DNA of 64,000 bases, taken from positions 3,112,046 to 3,176,045 of the forward strand of contig CP073692.1 in NCBI GenBank assembly GCA_018228665.1. Direction: 5' to 3'. Origin of the DNA: Faecalicatena sp. Marseille-Q4148 (GTDB taxonomy: Bacteria > Bacillota > Clostridia > Lachnospirales > Lachnospiraceae). The notes under the pieces were generated by a model. The model was not told the DNA's origin, ran no database searches, and saw only the letters and a list, made by a program, of their open reading frames with translations. Shown piece after piece: positions 19,243 to 29,237 of the stretch. Numbering within the stretch: position 1 is the stretch's first letter; each line of letters starts with the position of its first letter. The position numbers were made by a program, and so were the translations under genes.

Positions 19243-22200
19243 ATGGCACTACAGCTTGTAATTGGAAATTCCGGCGCCGGAAAGACGTACCGGGTATACG
19301 AAGATCTGATCCGGGAATCAATAGAAGCTCCCGAAAAACAGTATTATGTAATTGTTCCGGAGCAGTTTACAATGCAGACTCAGAAAGATCTTGTGATGAT
19401 GCATCCGGCAAAGGGGATTATGAATATAGATGTACTCAGTTTTAACCGATTGGCATACCGGATTCTGGAGGAAACGGGCGGCAATCGCAAGCAGGTGCTG
19501 GATGATGAAGGGAAGAATCTGATCCTTCGAAGAATTGCGGGGATGTGCGAACCAAAACTCAGAGTGCTCGGAGGTAATTTAAAGAGGACAGGCTATATCA
19601 GTGAGATGAAGTCCGTCATTTCGGAATTTACTCAGTATGATATCGATTCGGAAGCGTTGGAAGAAATGCTTGCGCAAGCGGGAGAGGAGAGTTATCTTTC
19701 TTATAAATTAAAGGATATCCAGACAGTCTATGAAGCTTTTCGGGAGTTTCTTTCTGAAAAATACATTACCGGAGAAGAGCTTTTGGATGTACTTTGCCAG
19801 GCGCTCCCGGATTCAGAGAAGATGCGGGGGAGCGTCGTTGTTCTTGACGGATTTACCGGGTTTACGCCAATCCAGACGCGTCTGCTTGGAAAAATGTTTG
19901 AGTTATGTGAAAAGGTAATTGTGACAGTCACACTCGGAGCAGGGGAAGATGCTTATCGGTATGTGCATCCGTATCAGATGTTTTCTATCAGCAAGCAAAT
20001 GGTTTCGGCAGTTTTAAACGAAGCGAAGCAGCACCGGACAGAAGTACTGCCGCAGATCAGGCTTGAGCATCCTTCGAAATATCGATTTCGGGACGCCCCT
20101 TCGCTGGCATTTCTTGAGGAAAATATTTTTCGTCACCGGAGAAAAGGATATGAGGGAAAACCGGAAGAGATCCATCTCCATGTCTGTCGGAATGTGATGT
20201 CAGAATGTGAGTTTGCAGCTCAGACGATCGAGAATCTTATCCGGACAAAGGGAATGCGTTACCGGGAGATAGCAGTGATCACAGCTGATCCGGATGTGTA
20301 TGCGGATTCCCTTGAGAAGGTGTTTGCCCATTATGAGATTCCGCTGTTTCTTGACCACAAACGGAGTGTGCTGCTGAACTCTTTTGTAGAATATATCCGA
20401 AGTCTTTTGGGGATGCAGCAGAAGCAGTTTACGCAGGAAAGTGTGTTCAGATTTTTGCGCACCGGACTTGTCAGCGGGGATGATGTGGATTTCACGCCGG
20501 AAGTTGTGGATGAATTGGAAAACTATGTCATGGCATTGGGGATAAACGGATATGACCATTGGCAGAGTCCGTGGTTTCGTCGGGCAAAAGAAACAACAGT
20601 GGAGGATCTGGAGCGGCTGAATCATTGGAGAGTTGTTTTGGTAGAGAAGCTGGAGCCGTTTTTATTTGTGCTGCGAAAGAAGCAGAAAACCGTGCGGGAT
20701 ATTACAGAAGCACTCTGGGATTTTCTTGAGCAGGAAGAGATGCAGATGAAAATGCAGCAGTATGAGAAAAAATTTCAGGAACAGGGCGAACTGGTCCTTG
20801 CGAAGGAGTATGCTCAGATTTATCGGATTGTGATGGAACTGTTTGAGAAATTTGTGGAACTGCTTGGCGGGGAAATGGTATCGCTGGATGAATATTGTGA
20901 ACTTTTGGATGCGGGATTTGCGGAGGCAAAAGTCGGAGTAATCCCGCCGAGTCCAGATCAGGTGGTGGCAGGAGATGCAGAGCGTACAAGGCTGAAAGAT
21001 ATTAAAGCGCTTCTGTTTCTTGGAGTGAATGATGTGAATCTTCCGGGAAAACTGGAGCGCAACGGTCTGATCTCAGAGTACGACAGAGAGGTGCTGACAA
21101 AAGGAAATGTGGCTCTGGCACCGGGAGCGAAGGAGAAAGCGTTTGTTCAGAAATTTTATTTATATCAGAATCTGACAAAACCATCCAAGCTTCTGATTCT
21201 GTCTTACAGCCGTCAAAGCAGAGAGGGAAAAGCTTTGCGCCCGGCTTATCTTGTCCAGGAGCTTTGCAGGATATTTCCGGAGCTTTCTTTAGAAGATGAA
21301 GGAAAGAGAAAGCTTTCAGAGCAGGAGATGATTCCCAAAAGCGGGATTTCTTATCTTGTCAAAGGTCTGCAGAGTTTGAATGAAGGCGGATTTTCCGAAG
21401 AAGGATTCCGAATGTGGGAAGAACTGCTCTGCTGGTATTTGCGGGAAGAAACGTGGAGAGAAAAAGCAGAAAGTCTTCTTGAAGCAAATCAATATCATAA
21501 ACCATATCTTCATCTGGAAGAAGAAACGGCAGAAGAATTATACGGCAATCTGGCTCACACAAGTGTAACAAGACTGGAGCGCTTTTGTGCCTGTGCGTTT
21601 TCTCATTATCTGACGTATGGACTTCGTCTGAAGGAACGTCAGGAATTTGAGTTTCGTCCTCTTGACTGGGGAAACCTGCTTCACAGCGCTCTGGAGCTTT
21701 TTTCAAAGAAAGTCCAGAAAACAGGAAAGTTATGGACGATGCTGGAAGAAAAAGAGCGGGATGAACTATTGGAAGCCAGTGTAGATGAGACCATTACAGA
21801 TTATGGAAATACAATTCTTTACAGTAGTGCAAGGAATGAATATTTGATTACAAGGCTGAAACAAATGATGGCAAGAACAATCTGGGCATTGACAAAACAG
21901 ATGGAACGAGGTGCATTCCGACCGTCAGGATATGAAGTGAATTTTTACGGCGGTAAGATTGACCGGGTAGATACTTGTGAGCAGGATGACAAAATTTATG
22001 TGAAAATTATTGACTATAAGACCGGAACGCAGTCATTTGATCTGGCAGCGCTCTATCACGGACTGCAGATGCAGCTTGTTGTGTATATGGATGCGGCAAT
22101 GACCGTGGAAGAGAAGAGACACCCGGATCAGCATGTTGTTCCGGCAGGAATTTTCTACTATAAGATCAAAGATCCAATTGTGAGCAGAGAAGAAGACATG

Positions 22201-22611
22201 GAGCGGTTGGAAGAAGCAATTTTGAAAGAACTCCGGCTGGACGGGATTGTGAATTCCGATGATGCAGTGCTGCGTCTGATAGATGAAGAGATGAAGCCCG
22301 GAACGTCTTCAGCGGTAATCCCGGCAGGGCGGAAGAAGGACGGGATGTTGACATGGAATTCTAAGGCTGTGTCAGAGGAAGGATTTGCTTCTATCAGAAA
22401 ATATACGAAGAAGAAAATTGCTTTGCTGCGTCGTCAGATCGCAGCCGGAGAAATTGATGCAGCTCCGTATGAATTTGGCAGTAGGACGGCGTGTGATTAT
22501 TGTCAGTTTCAGAATATTTGCAGATTTGAACCGGGATTTCCGGGGTATCTTTATCGGAGACTTCCGCAGCTGTCTGCCAAAGAAGTATTGGAACGTATGC
22601 AGGAGGAGTAG
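19243..22611 (+). CDS. addB: Helicase-nuclease subunit AddB
   Basis: AddB is the partner of AddA in the AddAB complex that resects double-strand breaks for RecA recombination. The 1122-residue protein opens with Walker A GNSGAGKT (residues 8-15), has the inactivated helicase body typical of AddB, and ends in a RecB-like nuclease with IDYKTGTQSFD. Four cysteines bind the Fe-S cluster that closes the nuclease: one in CACAFSHYL and three in CDYCQFQNIC. The ATG at 19243 has AAAGGGGAG upstream; a longer in-frame start is less likely. The gene is followed 3 bases later by addA. Confidence 0.96.
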   Translation: MALQLVIGNSGAGKTYRVYEDLIRESIEAPEKQYYVIVPEQFTMQTQKDLVMMHPAKGIMNIDVLSFNRLAYRILEETGGNRKQVLDDEGKNLILRRIAGMCEPKLRVLGGNLKRTGYISEMKSVISEFTQYDIDSEALEEMLAQAGEESYLSYKLKDIQTVYEAFREFLSEKYITGEELLDVLCQALPDSEKMRGSVVVLDGFTGFTPIQTRLLGKMFELCEKVIVTVTLGAGEDAYRYVHPYQMFSISKQMVSAVLNEAKQHRTEVLPQIRLEHPSKYRFRDAPSLAFLEENIFRHRRKGYEGKPEEIHLHVCRNVMSECEFAAQTIENLIRTKGMRYREIAVITADPDVYADSLEKVFAHYEIPLFLDHKRSVLLNSFVEYIRSLLGMQQKQFTQESVFRFLRTGLVSGDDVDFTPEVVDELENYVMALGINGYDHWQSPWFRRAKETTVEDLERLNHWRVVLVEKLEPFLFVLRKKQKTVRDITEALWDFLEQEEMQMKMQQYEKKFQEQGELVLAKEYAQIYRIVMELFEKFVELLGGEMVSLDEYCELLDAGFAEAKVGVIPPSPDQVVAGDAERTRLKDIKALLFLGVNDVNLPGKLERNGLISEYDREVLTKGNVALAPGAKEKAFVQKFYLYQNLTKPSKLLILSYSRQSREGKALRPAYLVQELCRIFPELSLEDEGKRKLSEQEMIPKSGISYLVKGLQSLNEGGFSEEGFRMWEELLCWYLREETWREKAESLLEANQYHKPYLHLEEETAEELYGNLAHTSVTRLERFCACAFSHYLTYGLRLKERQEFEFRPLDWGNLLHSALELFSKKVQKTGKLWTMLEEKERDELLEASVDETITDYGNTILYSSARNEYLITRLKQMMARTIWALTKQMERGAFRPSGYEVNFYGGKIDRVDTCEQDDKIYVKIIDYKTGTQSFDLAALYHGLQMQLVVYMDAAMTVEEKRHPDQHVVPAGIFYYKIKDPIVSREEDMERLEEAILKELRLDGIVNSDDAVLRLIDEEMKPGTSSAVIPAGRKKDGMLTWNSKAVSEEGFASIRKYTKKKIALLRRQIAAGEIDAAPYEFGSRTACDYCQFQNICRFEPGFPGYLYRRLPQLSAKEVLERMQEE

Positions 22612-22614
22612 ATA

Positions 22615-25600
22615 ATGGGAGTACAGTGGACAGAAGAACAGAGAGAAGTTATTGACGTGCGTGGAAAGAATATCCTTGTATCTGCAGCGGCAGGTTCCGG
22701 TAAGACAGCAGTGCTTGTAGAACGGATCATTGAGCGGCTGACGAAAGAAGAGCCTCCGTTAGACGTGGATCGTCTTCTCGTTGTTACCTATACAGAAGCA
22801 GCGGCGGCAGAAATGAAAGAAAGAATCCGTGACGCCATTGAGAAAGCGTTGGAAGAGCATCCGGATGACGTACATTTGCAGCGGCAGGCAACGCTTGTCC
22901 ATCATGCGCAGGTGACAACGATTCACAGCTTTTGCCTGTCGGTCATCCGGGAGAATTTTCATACCATTGGGTTAGATCCGGGATTTCGTATCGCGGAAGA
23001 AGGAGAGATGAAGCTGCTGAAACAGGATGTGGCGGCGGAGCTTCTGGAACAAAAATACGAAGAAGGAAAAAAAGCTTTTTTGGAGCTGACAGAATATACG
23101 GCTCCGGGAAGAGACGACCATAAACTGACAGAACTGCTTTTAAAAATATATGATTTTTCCAGAAGCTATCCGAATCCATGCGAATGGCTGTATTCCTGTG
23201 CGGCGCATTACAAAATAGAAGATGGGATTGAGGAACAGCCGTTTTTCCATTTTGTGCAGGAGCAGACCATACAGTATGCGAAAGATATGCTGGAATTGAC
23301 AGAATATGCGATAGAACTTTGTGAAGAACCGGACGGACCGGTATTTTATCTGGAGGCGCTTGCGCAGGATGAAGCGTTGATCCGACAGCTTGCCGGGGCA
23401 AAGAGCTACGAAACCATTTATGAAATTTTAGCAGAATGGAAATGGGCAAAGCTTTCGGCAAAGAGAAGTGATGAGATTGATCCGGACAAACGGGAACTTG
23501 TAAAGCAGGTACGAGAAGATGTAAAAACGCTCCAAAAAGATCTGAAAGAGCAGTATTTCTATGAACCGCTTCAAGAGATAGAGGAACATATGAGACAGTG
23601 TGCGCCGATGATGGAAACCTTCGTGGAGCTGACTGCAGATTTCCATGAAGCGATGCAGAAGGAAAAAGCGAAGAGAAATATGATTGACTTCGGGGATATG
23701 GAACACTTTGCCCTTGAGATCCTTACGGAACAAAAAGACGGAAAACGCTGTCCGTCTCAGGCAGCACGCTCCTATCAGGAACGGTTTGAAGAGATTATGA
23801 TCGATGAATATCAGGATAGTAATCTGATTCAGGAGGCGCTTTTGACAAGCGTGTCCCGCAAGGAGCAGGGAATTTACAATATATTTATGGTCGGGGATGT
23901 GAAGCAGAGCATCTACCGATTCCGTCTGGCGAGACCGGAGCTCTTCATGGAGAAATACCACACATATGGAGCAGGAGAGGGACAATGTCAGCGCATTGAT
24001 CTGACGCGAAACTTCCGGAGCCGGCGGGAAGTATTGGAAAGTACGAATTTCATTTTTAGACAGATTATGACAGAGGGGTTCGGCGGTATCGCTTACGATG
24101 AGCGGGCGGCGCTGTATCCGGGCGCCTCTTATGAAAATATACCGGGAAATGAGGCAGAGCTGCTATTAATTGATACCTCTGTACAAGAAGGTGTGGAAGA
24201 AGAGACGGTCCGGGAGCTGGAGGCTCACGGGATTGCCAGAAGAATTAAAGAACTGGTGGGCGTACATCCGGTACTGGATAAAAGAACAGGAACATATCGT
24301 CCTGCCGGTTATGGAGATATTGTAATTCTTACAAGAAGTCTGAAAGGATGGACAGAAGAATTTTCAAGGATTCTGAACCAGGAAGGGATTCCGACATTTG
24401 CCGGGACAAAGGAAGGATATTTTGAAACATGGGAAGTCAGTACGGTGTTGGATTATCTGGAACTGTTGGATAATTTTCGGCAGGATCTTCCGCTGACCTC
24501 AGTGTTGTTGTCTCCTTTTGGAAATGTTACGGCAGAGGAGCTTGCGAGAATCCGGGTAAGAGAAATGAAGACGGAGGAAGAAGGGGCGTCAGCACCGTTT
24601 TTCCGGGCGGTTGTTACCTTTATGAAAGAGGCAGAAGAGAAAGACAGCGCTTTACAGCAGAAACTTAGAGCATTTCAGAAGCAGTACGAAAGTTACCGGG
24701 AAATTCTTTCGTATACTTCCATCTATGATCTCATGTGGAAACTTTTGCATGAGACGGGATACCGGGACTATGTGGGAGCTATGCCGGGAGGAAGACAGCG
24801 CCAGGCCAATCTGGATATGCTTCTTGAGAAGGCGCTGGCATTTGAAAAGACAAGTTATAAGGGACTGTTTCATTTTGTGCGCTATATCCGCCAGCTAAAG
24901 AAATATGACGTGGACTATGGAGAAGCAAATATTGCGGATGAGCAGACGGATACCGTACGCCTTATGAGTATCCATAAAAGCAAGGGATTGGAATTTCCGA
25001 TCGTGTTTGTATCCGGAATGGGGAAACAGTTTAATACGCAGGATATCCGTGAGCAGTTTGTAGTGCATCCGTCTCTGGGAATTGGGACAGACTGTATCGA
25101 TCTTGAAATGCGGACAAAAGCGCCGACGCTGCTGAAGAAAGTAATTCAAAAGGAGACAGCGCTTGAAAATCTGGCAGAAGAAGAGCGGGTGCTCTATGTG
25201 GCTTTGACAAGAGCAAAAGAGAAGCTGATCATTACCGGAGCAGTAAATGGTGTAGAGGAAAAATTGAAAAGCTTTGGAGCAGTAGGAGCGAGGGAAGAAA
25301 CAGAATTAAGTTTCGCGTCAGTCAGCCGCGCAAGAACGTATCTGGACTGGATTATTCCGGCGCTTATCCGAAACAAGGCTTTCGACATAGCATTATCCGA
25401 AGCAGGACTTCCGGTACCATTTATGAATTCCATGTATCATCAGGACGTGCCGATCCGTGTAGAAGTAATTTATGCCGCTCAATTGGCAGAAAAAGCAGAA
25501 GAGGAGTTCTGTGCAGATCAGCTTCTGCATCAGGTTTTAAAAGAAGGTGCTGTTGAAAAAGAGGTATTTCATCCGGAAATGAAAGAGCATCTTCAGGAGC

Positions 25601-26268
25601 AGTTTTCATTTGTGTATCCATTTTCGAAAGACCGGACAAGGAAAATGAAGTTTACTGTGTCTGAGTTAAAGAAAACAGGAATGGAAAAGGAACTTGCTGA
25701 AGAAAGCGAAGTGGTGTTTGCACCTGCAAAAGAAACGAAACTAATACCGGCTTTTCGAAGAGCGGAAGAGGAATTGACGGGAGCTTCCAGAGGAACTGCT
25801 TATCACAGGGTGTTGGAGAGGATTGATTTCCGGGAAGAGTACAATGAAGAGAAGCTAAAAGATGCAATAGCAGCTCTGGTCAGAGAAGGAAAACTGGAAG
25901 CAGCGGAGGCAAAAACTGTGAGCTGTTCTGACCTGATGAAGTTTTTTGAAAGCAGACTTGCTGTCGATATGAAAGAAGCAGCAAGACGGGGAAAGCTGTT
26001 TCGGGAACAGCCTTTTGTGATCGGGATTGAAGATGCGGGCGAATGGTGTCTTGTTCAGGGAATTATTGATGCTTATCTGGAAGAACCTGACGGAAGTCTT
26101 GCGGTAATCGATTATAAGACCGATCGTGTAAAGAGGAAAGAAGAGCTGCAGGAGAGATACCGGCGGCAATTGGAGTATTATGCCCAGGCGCTTGAGCAGC
26201 TTCTTGGGAAAAAGGTAAAAAGGAAAATCATTTACTCTTTCACACTACAGACAGAAATCGAGGTATAA
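22615..26268 (+). CDS. addA: Helicase-nuclease subunit AddA
   Basis: AddA is the UvrD-like 3'-5' helicase and nuclease of AddAB. The 1217-residue protein shows Q-motif WTEEQREVI, Walker A SAAAGSGKTAVL (about 27-38), DEYQDSN Walker B, GDVKQSIYRFR, the VRLMSIHKSKGLEFPIVF and YVALTRAKEKL helicase motifs, and a C-terminal nuclease with VIDYKTDRV. Length and motifs are typical. The start has GGAGGAGTAG. It is followed 3 bases later by a DUF1294 gene. Confidence 0.97.
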   Translation: MGVQWTEEQREVIDVRGKNILVSAAAGSGKTAVLVERIIERLTKEEPPLDVDRLLVVTYTEAAAAEMKERIRDAIEKALEEHPDDVHLQRQATLVHHAQVTTIHSFCLSVIRENFHTIGLDPGFRIAEEGEMKLLKQDVAAELLEQKYEEGKKAFLELTEYTAPGRDDHKLTELLLKIYDFSRSYPNPCEWLYSCAAHYKIEDGIEEQPFFHFVQEQTIQYAKDMLELTEYAIELCEEPDGPVFYLEALAQDEALIRQLAGAKSYETIYEILAEWKWAKLSAKRSDEIDPDKRELVKQVREDVKTLQKDLKEQYFYEPLQEIEEHMRQCAPMMETFVELTADFHEAMQKEKAKRNMIDFGDMEHFALEILTEQKDGKRCPSQAARSYQERFEEIMIDEYQDSNLIQEALLTSVSRKEQGIYNIFMVGDVKQSIYRFRLARPELFMEKYHTYGAGEGQCQRIDLTRNFRSRREVLESTNFIFRQIMTEGFGGIAYDERAALYPGASYENIPGNEAELLLIDTSVQEGVEEETVRELEAHGIARRIKELVGVHPVLDKRTGTYRPAGYGDIVILTRSLKGWTEEFSRILNQEGIPTFAGTKEGYFETWEVSTVLDYLELLDNFRQDLPLTSVLLSPFGNVTAEELARIRVREMKTEEEGASAPFFRAVVTFMKEAEEKDSALQQKLRAFQKQYESYREILSYTSIYDLMWKLLHETGYRDYVGAMPGGRQRQANLDMLLEKALAFEKTSYKGLFHFVRYIRQLKKYDVDYGEANIADEQTDTVRLMSIHKSKGLEFPIVFVSGMGKQFNTQDIREQFVVHPSLGIGTDCIDLEMRTKAPTLLKKVIQKETALENLAEEERVLYVALTRAKEKLIITGAVNGVEEKLKSFGAVGAREETELSFASVSRARTYLDWIIPALIRNKAFDIALSEAGLPVPFMNSMYHQDVPIRVEVIYAAQLAEKAEEEFCADQLLHQVLKEGAVEKEVFHPEMKEHLQEQFSFVYPFSKDRTRKMKFTVSELKKTGMEKELAEESEVVFAPAKETKLIPAFRRAEEELTGASRGTAYHRVLERIDFREEYNEEKLKDAIAALVREGKLEAAEAKTVSCSDLMKFFESRLAVDMKEAARRGKLFREQPFVIGIEDAGEWCLVQGIIDAYLEEPDGSLAVIDYKTDRVKRKEELQERYRRQLEYYAQALEQLLGKKVKRKIIYSFTLQTEIEV

Positions 26269-26271
26269 AAG

Positions 26272-26535
26272 ATGAGTGATGTTGTAACATATTATCTCTG
26301 CGCGGTAAATGTCATTGCATTTTTACTTTATGGAGCAGATAAAAGACGGGCCCAAAAAGGAGCGTGGAGAATTTCGGAGGCAGCGCTGATAGGTATTGCT
26401 GTCATTGGCGGTTCGGCAGGCGCATGGCTCGGAATGAAAGGATTCCGCCACAAAACAAAACACAAAAAATTTACTTACGGAGTGCCGCTGATCCTTGTTG
26501 TTCAGGCAGTCCTGCTGATGTGGTTTTATTTTTAA
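26272..26535 (+). CDS. DUF1294 family small membrane protein
   Basis: The 87-residue protein has three hydrophobic segments and the DUF1294 motifs LYGADKRRAQKGAWRISE and GGSAGAWLGMKGFRHKTKH with a KKFTYGVPLI end. Function is unknown. It lies 3 bases after addA and before a terminator, so it is the last gene of the addBA transcript. Confidence 0.85.
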   Translation: MSDVVTYYLCAVNVIAFLLYGADKRRAQKGAWRISEAALIGIAVIGGSAGAWLGMKGFRHKTKHKKFTYGVPLILVVQAVLLMWFYF

Positions 26536-26551
26536 GAAAAATGGAAACGAG

Positions 26552-26579
26552 ACCGGAGGGGATGTCCTTCCGGTTTTTG
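26552..26579 (+). terminator. Terminator after addBA-DUF1294
   Basis: ACCGGAGGG and the complementary TCCTTCCGGT (one G-U) form the stem, followed by TTTTTG. Confidence 0.8.
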
Positions 26580-26647
26580 TTGTACATGGAAAAGTTTCTT
26601 AAGAAAATCTTCATAATTTTTGTAGATAAATCTTCAATAATATTATA

Positions 26648-26676
26648 TTGACTCACTATATTATACGATATATAAT
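26648..26676 (+). promoter_or_regulatory. Strong sigma-A promoter of the PadR operon
   Basis: TTGACT at 26648-26653 and a consensus TATAAT at 26671-26676 have the ideal 17-base spacing. Confidence 0.8.
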
Positions 26677-26680
26677 ATAG
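26656..26680. promoter_or_regulatory. Palindromic operator overlapping the PadR promoter
   Basis: CTATATTATA at 26656-26665 is the exact complement of 26671-26680, with a 5-base spacer. It covers the spacer and the -10 hexamer, where a bound repressor would block RNA polymerase. PadR proteins commonly repress their own operons, so this is the likely PadR site. Confidence 0.6.
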
Positions 26681-26721
26681 AAAACAAAACAATATTGGAA
26701 GAGTTAGAGAGGAGTGAGACG

Positions 26722-27045
26722 ATGGTATTTAATACTGGAGCAGCACTTCTGGATGCAATTGTGCTGGCTGCTGTGTCAAAGGAAGAGAACGGTACCTATG
26801 GATATCGGATTACACAGGATGTCCGAAAGACGCTGGAAGTGTCAGAGTCTACTCTTTATCCGGTGCTGAGAAGACTTCAGAAAGATGAATGCCTTGAAGT
26901 ATATGATATGCAGTTTGATGGAAGAAACAGAAGATATTATAAAGTAACTGAAAAAGGCATGGTACAGTTGAACTTATACCGGGAAGAATGGAAGAAATAT
27001 TCAGAAAAGATTACTAAAATGTTTGAAGGGGGTGTGACTGCATGA
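26722..27045 (+). CDS. PadR family transcriptional regulator
   Basis: The 107-residue protein is a PadR winged helix: YGYRITQDVRKTL, STLYPVLRRLQKDECLEVY and RRYYKVTEKG are the characteristic segments, followed by a short dimerisation helix. The ATG at 26722 has AGAGGAG 7 bases upstream; an in-frame TTG nine codons earlier lacks a site. It overlaps the next gene by 4 bases (ATGA). PadR, DUF1700 and DUF4097 genes are commonly found together in Firmicutes and usually respond to envelope stress. Confidence 0.92.
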   Translation: MVFNTGAALLDAIVLAAVSKEENGTYGYRITQDVRKTLEVSESTLYPVLRRLQKDECLEVYDMQFDGRNRRYYKVTEKGMVQLNLYREEWKKYSEKITKMFEGGVTA

Positions 27046-27740
27046 ATCGGGACCGTTTTATGAAAGAACTGGAAATGCTGCTTTCTGATATTTCAGCAGA
27101 AGAGCGTGCCGAAGCATTGCAGTACTATAGTGATTATTTTGCAGATGCAGGAGCAGAGAATGAAGGAAAAGTGATGGAAGAGCTTGGAGATCCGGGGAAA
27201 GTAGCTGAGACGATCAAAGCAGGTTTAGGCAGTAATAATGAAGAACATCAAGAATATCGTGAGACCGGTTATACGGACACGAGATTTGAGGAAAAAGAGA
27301 TGCCGGGAAGCAGAAAGACTGCGGGAGCAGACACTGGATATCATCCGGAATATGTGCAGAAGAAAGAGCATCCAATCGGAAAGATTCTTTTGATCCTGGC
27401 AATTATTTTTATCGGTCTTCCAATTGCATTGCCGCTTGGAATTGGGATGCTGCTTCTTCTGCTTGGAATTTTAGCAAGTATTGCGGCAGCTCTGGTCAGT
27501 GTTGTAATACTCAGTGCGGCAGCGGCTTTTTGCGGCGGTTGCTTTGTTGTTGTAGGAGCGATAAAGCTCATTCCGAATGTACCGGTTGGACTTTTACTGA
27601 TGGGAATTGGTCTTATTATAGGTGCAGTAGGCGTCGTAGCAACGGTGCTTCTCGGAAAATTCAGCTGGATCTGCTTACGGACACTGTTTCGGGGAGTTGT
27701 GGCGCTTTGCCGCAGACCATTTCACAGAAAGGCGGTGTAA
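27042..27740 (+). CDS. DUF1700 (HAAS domain) membrane protein
   Basis: The 232-residue protein starts with a HAAS-type helical domain (residues 1-60: LEMLLSDISAEERAEALQYYSDYFADAG, with EELGDPGKVAETIK), then a polar linker, then about three to four membrane helices at 108-210, several glycine- and alanine-rich. HAAS domains pair with PadR regulators and are thought to pass on membrane signals. It is translationally coupled to padR and 3 bases from the DUF4097 gene. Confidence 0.88.
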   Translation: MNRDRFMKELEMLLSDISAEERAEALQYYSDYFADAGAENEGKVMEELGDPGKVAETIKAGLGSNNEEHQEYRETGYTDTRFEEKEMPGSRKTAGADTGYHPEYVQKKEHPIGKILLILAIIFIGLPIALPLGIGMLLLLLGILASIAAALVSVVILSAAAAFCGGCFVVVGAIKLIPNVPVGLLLMGIGLIIGAVGVVATVLLGKFSWICLRTLFRGVVALCRRPFHRKAV

Positions 27741-27743
27741 CAA

Positions 27744-28631
27744 ATGAAAAAAGGTTGGAAAATATTTGCCATTGTCTGTGGATGTACGGCAGGTGCAGGA
27801 GTTATTTTATGTATTGCGGCTCTGATGCTTGGGGTGACATGGCAAAGTGTTTCAGATGAACTTGCAGACGGAGTGGGCGTTGTAGTGCGTGAGAGCAAAC
27901 ATACGCCGGAGCTGACGGATTGGGATGATGACTGGGAGCATTCGGCAAAATGGAAGAACGCACAGATTTTAAGCGGGGATTTTGAAAAGACATATTATCA
28001 TGTGGAAGATCTGTCTGTTGAATTGTCAGCCGGAACGATGGAAATCATTTCTTATGACGGGAATGAAATTGTCCTGGAAGGCAAAGCAGTCAATGAAGCA
28101 CTTCGCACAAGGTGCAGCGTCAATGACGGTACGCTGGAATTTAAAACAAGCAATAAAGTGTGGAAAGAAAATGGGTTAAATGATAAAGAAGCGGGAAGCT
28201 ATATACTTTATGTGCCGGAGACATTAGCATTGGAAGAAATCAATATTACGGCGGGAGCAGGGGAACTTACGGTACGAGGGATTACGTCAATGGAGATGGA
28301 ACTGAATCTCGGAGCGGGAAATACGGTATTGACAGATATTGGCATTGATGACACGGAAGTACGCTGTGGAGCCGGAAATGTGGATCTGAACGGAAAGCTT
28401 CAGGGAGATATTAATATTGAATGTGGCGTGGGAAATGTAACCATGACACTGGAAGGAAAAAAGACAGATTATAATTATGATATTGCAACAGGGATCGGCG
28501 GTATGCATATCGCCGGAACAACTTATGGAACATTGGATCGCTCTGTCAATGAAGATAACGGCGCTCCATATACGATTGAGATGACCGGCGGTGTTGGAGA
28601 GGTAGAAATCTCGTTCCAGGAGCCGTCATAA
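27744..28631 (+). CDS. DUF4097 family beta-repeat membrane-anchored protein
   Basis: The 295-residue protein has one N-terminal membrane helix (about 5-30), a charged linker, and a beta-solenoid-like repeat region (about 85-290) in which glycine and valine-rich strands recur: ELSAGTMEII, ITAGAGELTVRGI, NLGAGNTVLTDI, RCGAGNVDLNGK, ECGVGNVTMTLEGK. This is the DUF4097 pattern, sometimes labelled a putative adhesin. In related operons it works with PadR and HAAS proteins at the envelope. A ligand or partner cannot be inferred. Confidence 0.87.
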   Translation: MKKGWKIFAIVCGCTAGAGVILCIAALMLGVTWQSVSDELADGVGVVVRESKHTPELTDWDDDWEHSAKWKNAQILSGDFEKTYYHVEDLSVELSAGTMEIISYDGNEIVLEGKAVNEALRTRCSVNDGTLEFKTSNKVWKENGLNDKEAGSYILYVPETLALEEINITAGAGELTVRGITSMEMELNLGAGNTVLTDIGIDDTEVRCGAGNVDLNGKLQGDINIECGVGNVTMTLEGKKTDYNYDIATGIGGMHIAGTTYGTLDRSVNEDNGAPYTIEMTGGVGEVEISFQEPS

Positions 28632-28682
28632 GAGCAGATATAAACAAAAATTCGATAGCGACAGAAAAAAGGAGAGATGATT

Positions 28683-28868
28683 ATGTCAGAGAAAAGATTA
28701 TTCAGATCAAGAGAAAATAAAATGATATGCGGTGTCTGTGGTGGGATCGGTGAATTTTTTGGAGTAGATCCGACACTGATCCGCCTGGCATTTGTTTTGT
28801 TCGGATGTACCGGAACAGGAATCGTTGCTTATTTTGTGGCGGCAGTGATTGTTCCGGACCGTCCATAA
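28683..28868 (+). CDS. PspC domain protein
   Basis: The 61-residue protein is a lone PspC domain: LFRSRENKMICGVCGGIGEFFGVDPTLIRL, of which ICGVCGGIGEFFGVDP is diagnostic, followed by one membrane helix. PspC proteins take part in phage-shock-type membrane stress responses. The ATG at 28683 has AAGGAGAG at better spacing than an in-frame ATG two codons earlier. It is the fourth gene of the PadR operon, about 50 bases after DUF4097. Confidence 0.92.
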   Translation: MSEKRLFRSRENKMICGVCGGIGEFFGVDPTLIRLAFVLFGCTGTGIVAYFVAAVIVPDRP

Positions 28869-28975
28869 CAAATTTTCCGGACGACTGTATAAAGTAAGAA
28901 TTTCCGGCGATACTCCTGACAGAAATACATTTTGCACAGCGCAGAATGAAAAACTGAAAAGGAGGACGCAGAGAA

Positions 28976-29161
28976 ATGGCTGAGACAAAACAGATTGATC
29001 TGGAACAGATAGAACCGGAAGAACGGATGAAATACGAAATCGCAGAGGAACTCGGACTGTTGGACAAAGTACTGGAGGAAGGCTGGAAGTCACTGTCATC
29101 GAAAGAAACCGGACGGATTGGCGGAATCATTGCCGGAAAGAAGCGGGATGCAAAGAAATAA
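28976..29161 (+). CDS. Small acid-soluble spore protein, alpha/beta type
   Basis: The 61-residue protein has the two SASP signatures: a GPR-protease-like cleavage segment KYEIAEELGLLDKV and the DNA-binding end SSKETGRIGGIIAGKK. The family coats spore DNA and is made late in the forespore. The start has GGAGGACG well placed. It has its own RBS and lies about 100 bases after the PspC gene; a forespore sigma-G promoter would be expected but I could not identify one confidently. It indicates a spore-forming host. Confidence 0.85.
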   Translation: MAETKQIDLEQIEPEERMKYEIAEELGLLDKVLEEGWKSLSSKETGRIGGIIAGKKRDAKK

Positions 29162-29237
29162 GAATTTTCTGATAATAGCTTGAAAAAGAAGATGGTTTTT
29201 GCTATAATCGTACGGCTAGGAAGAAAAGGTGAGAGAC

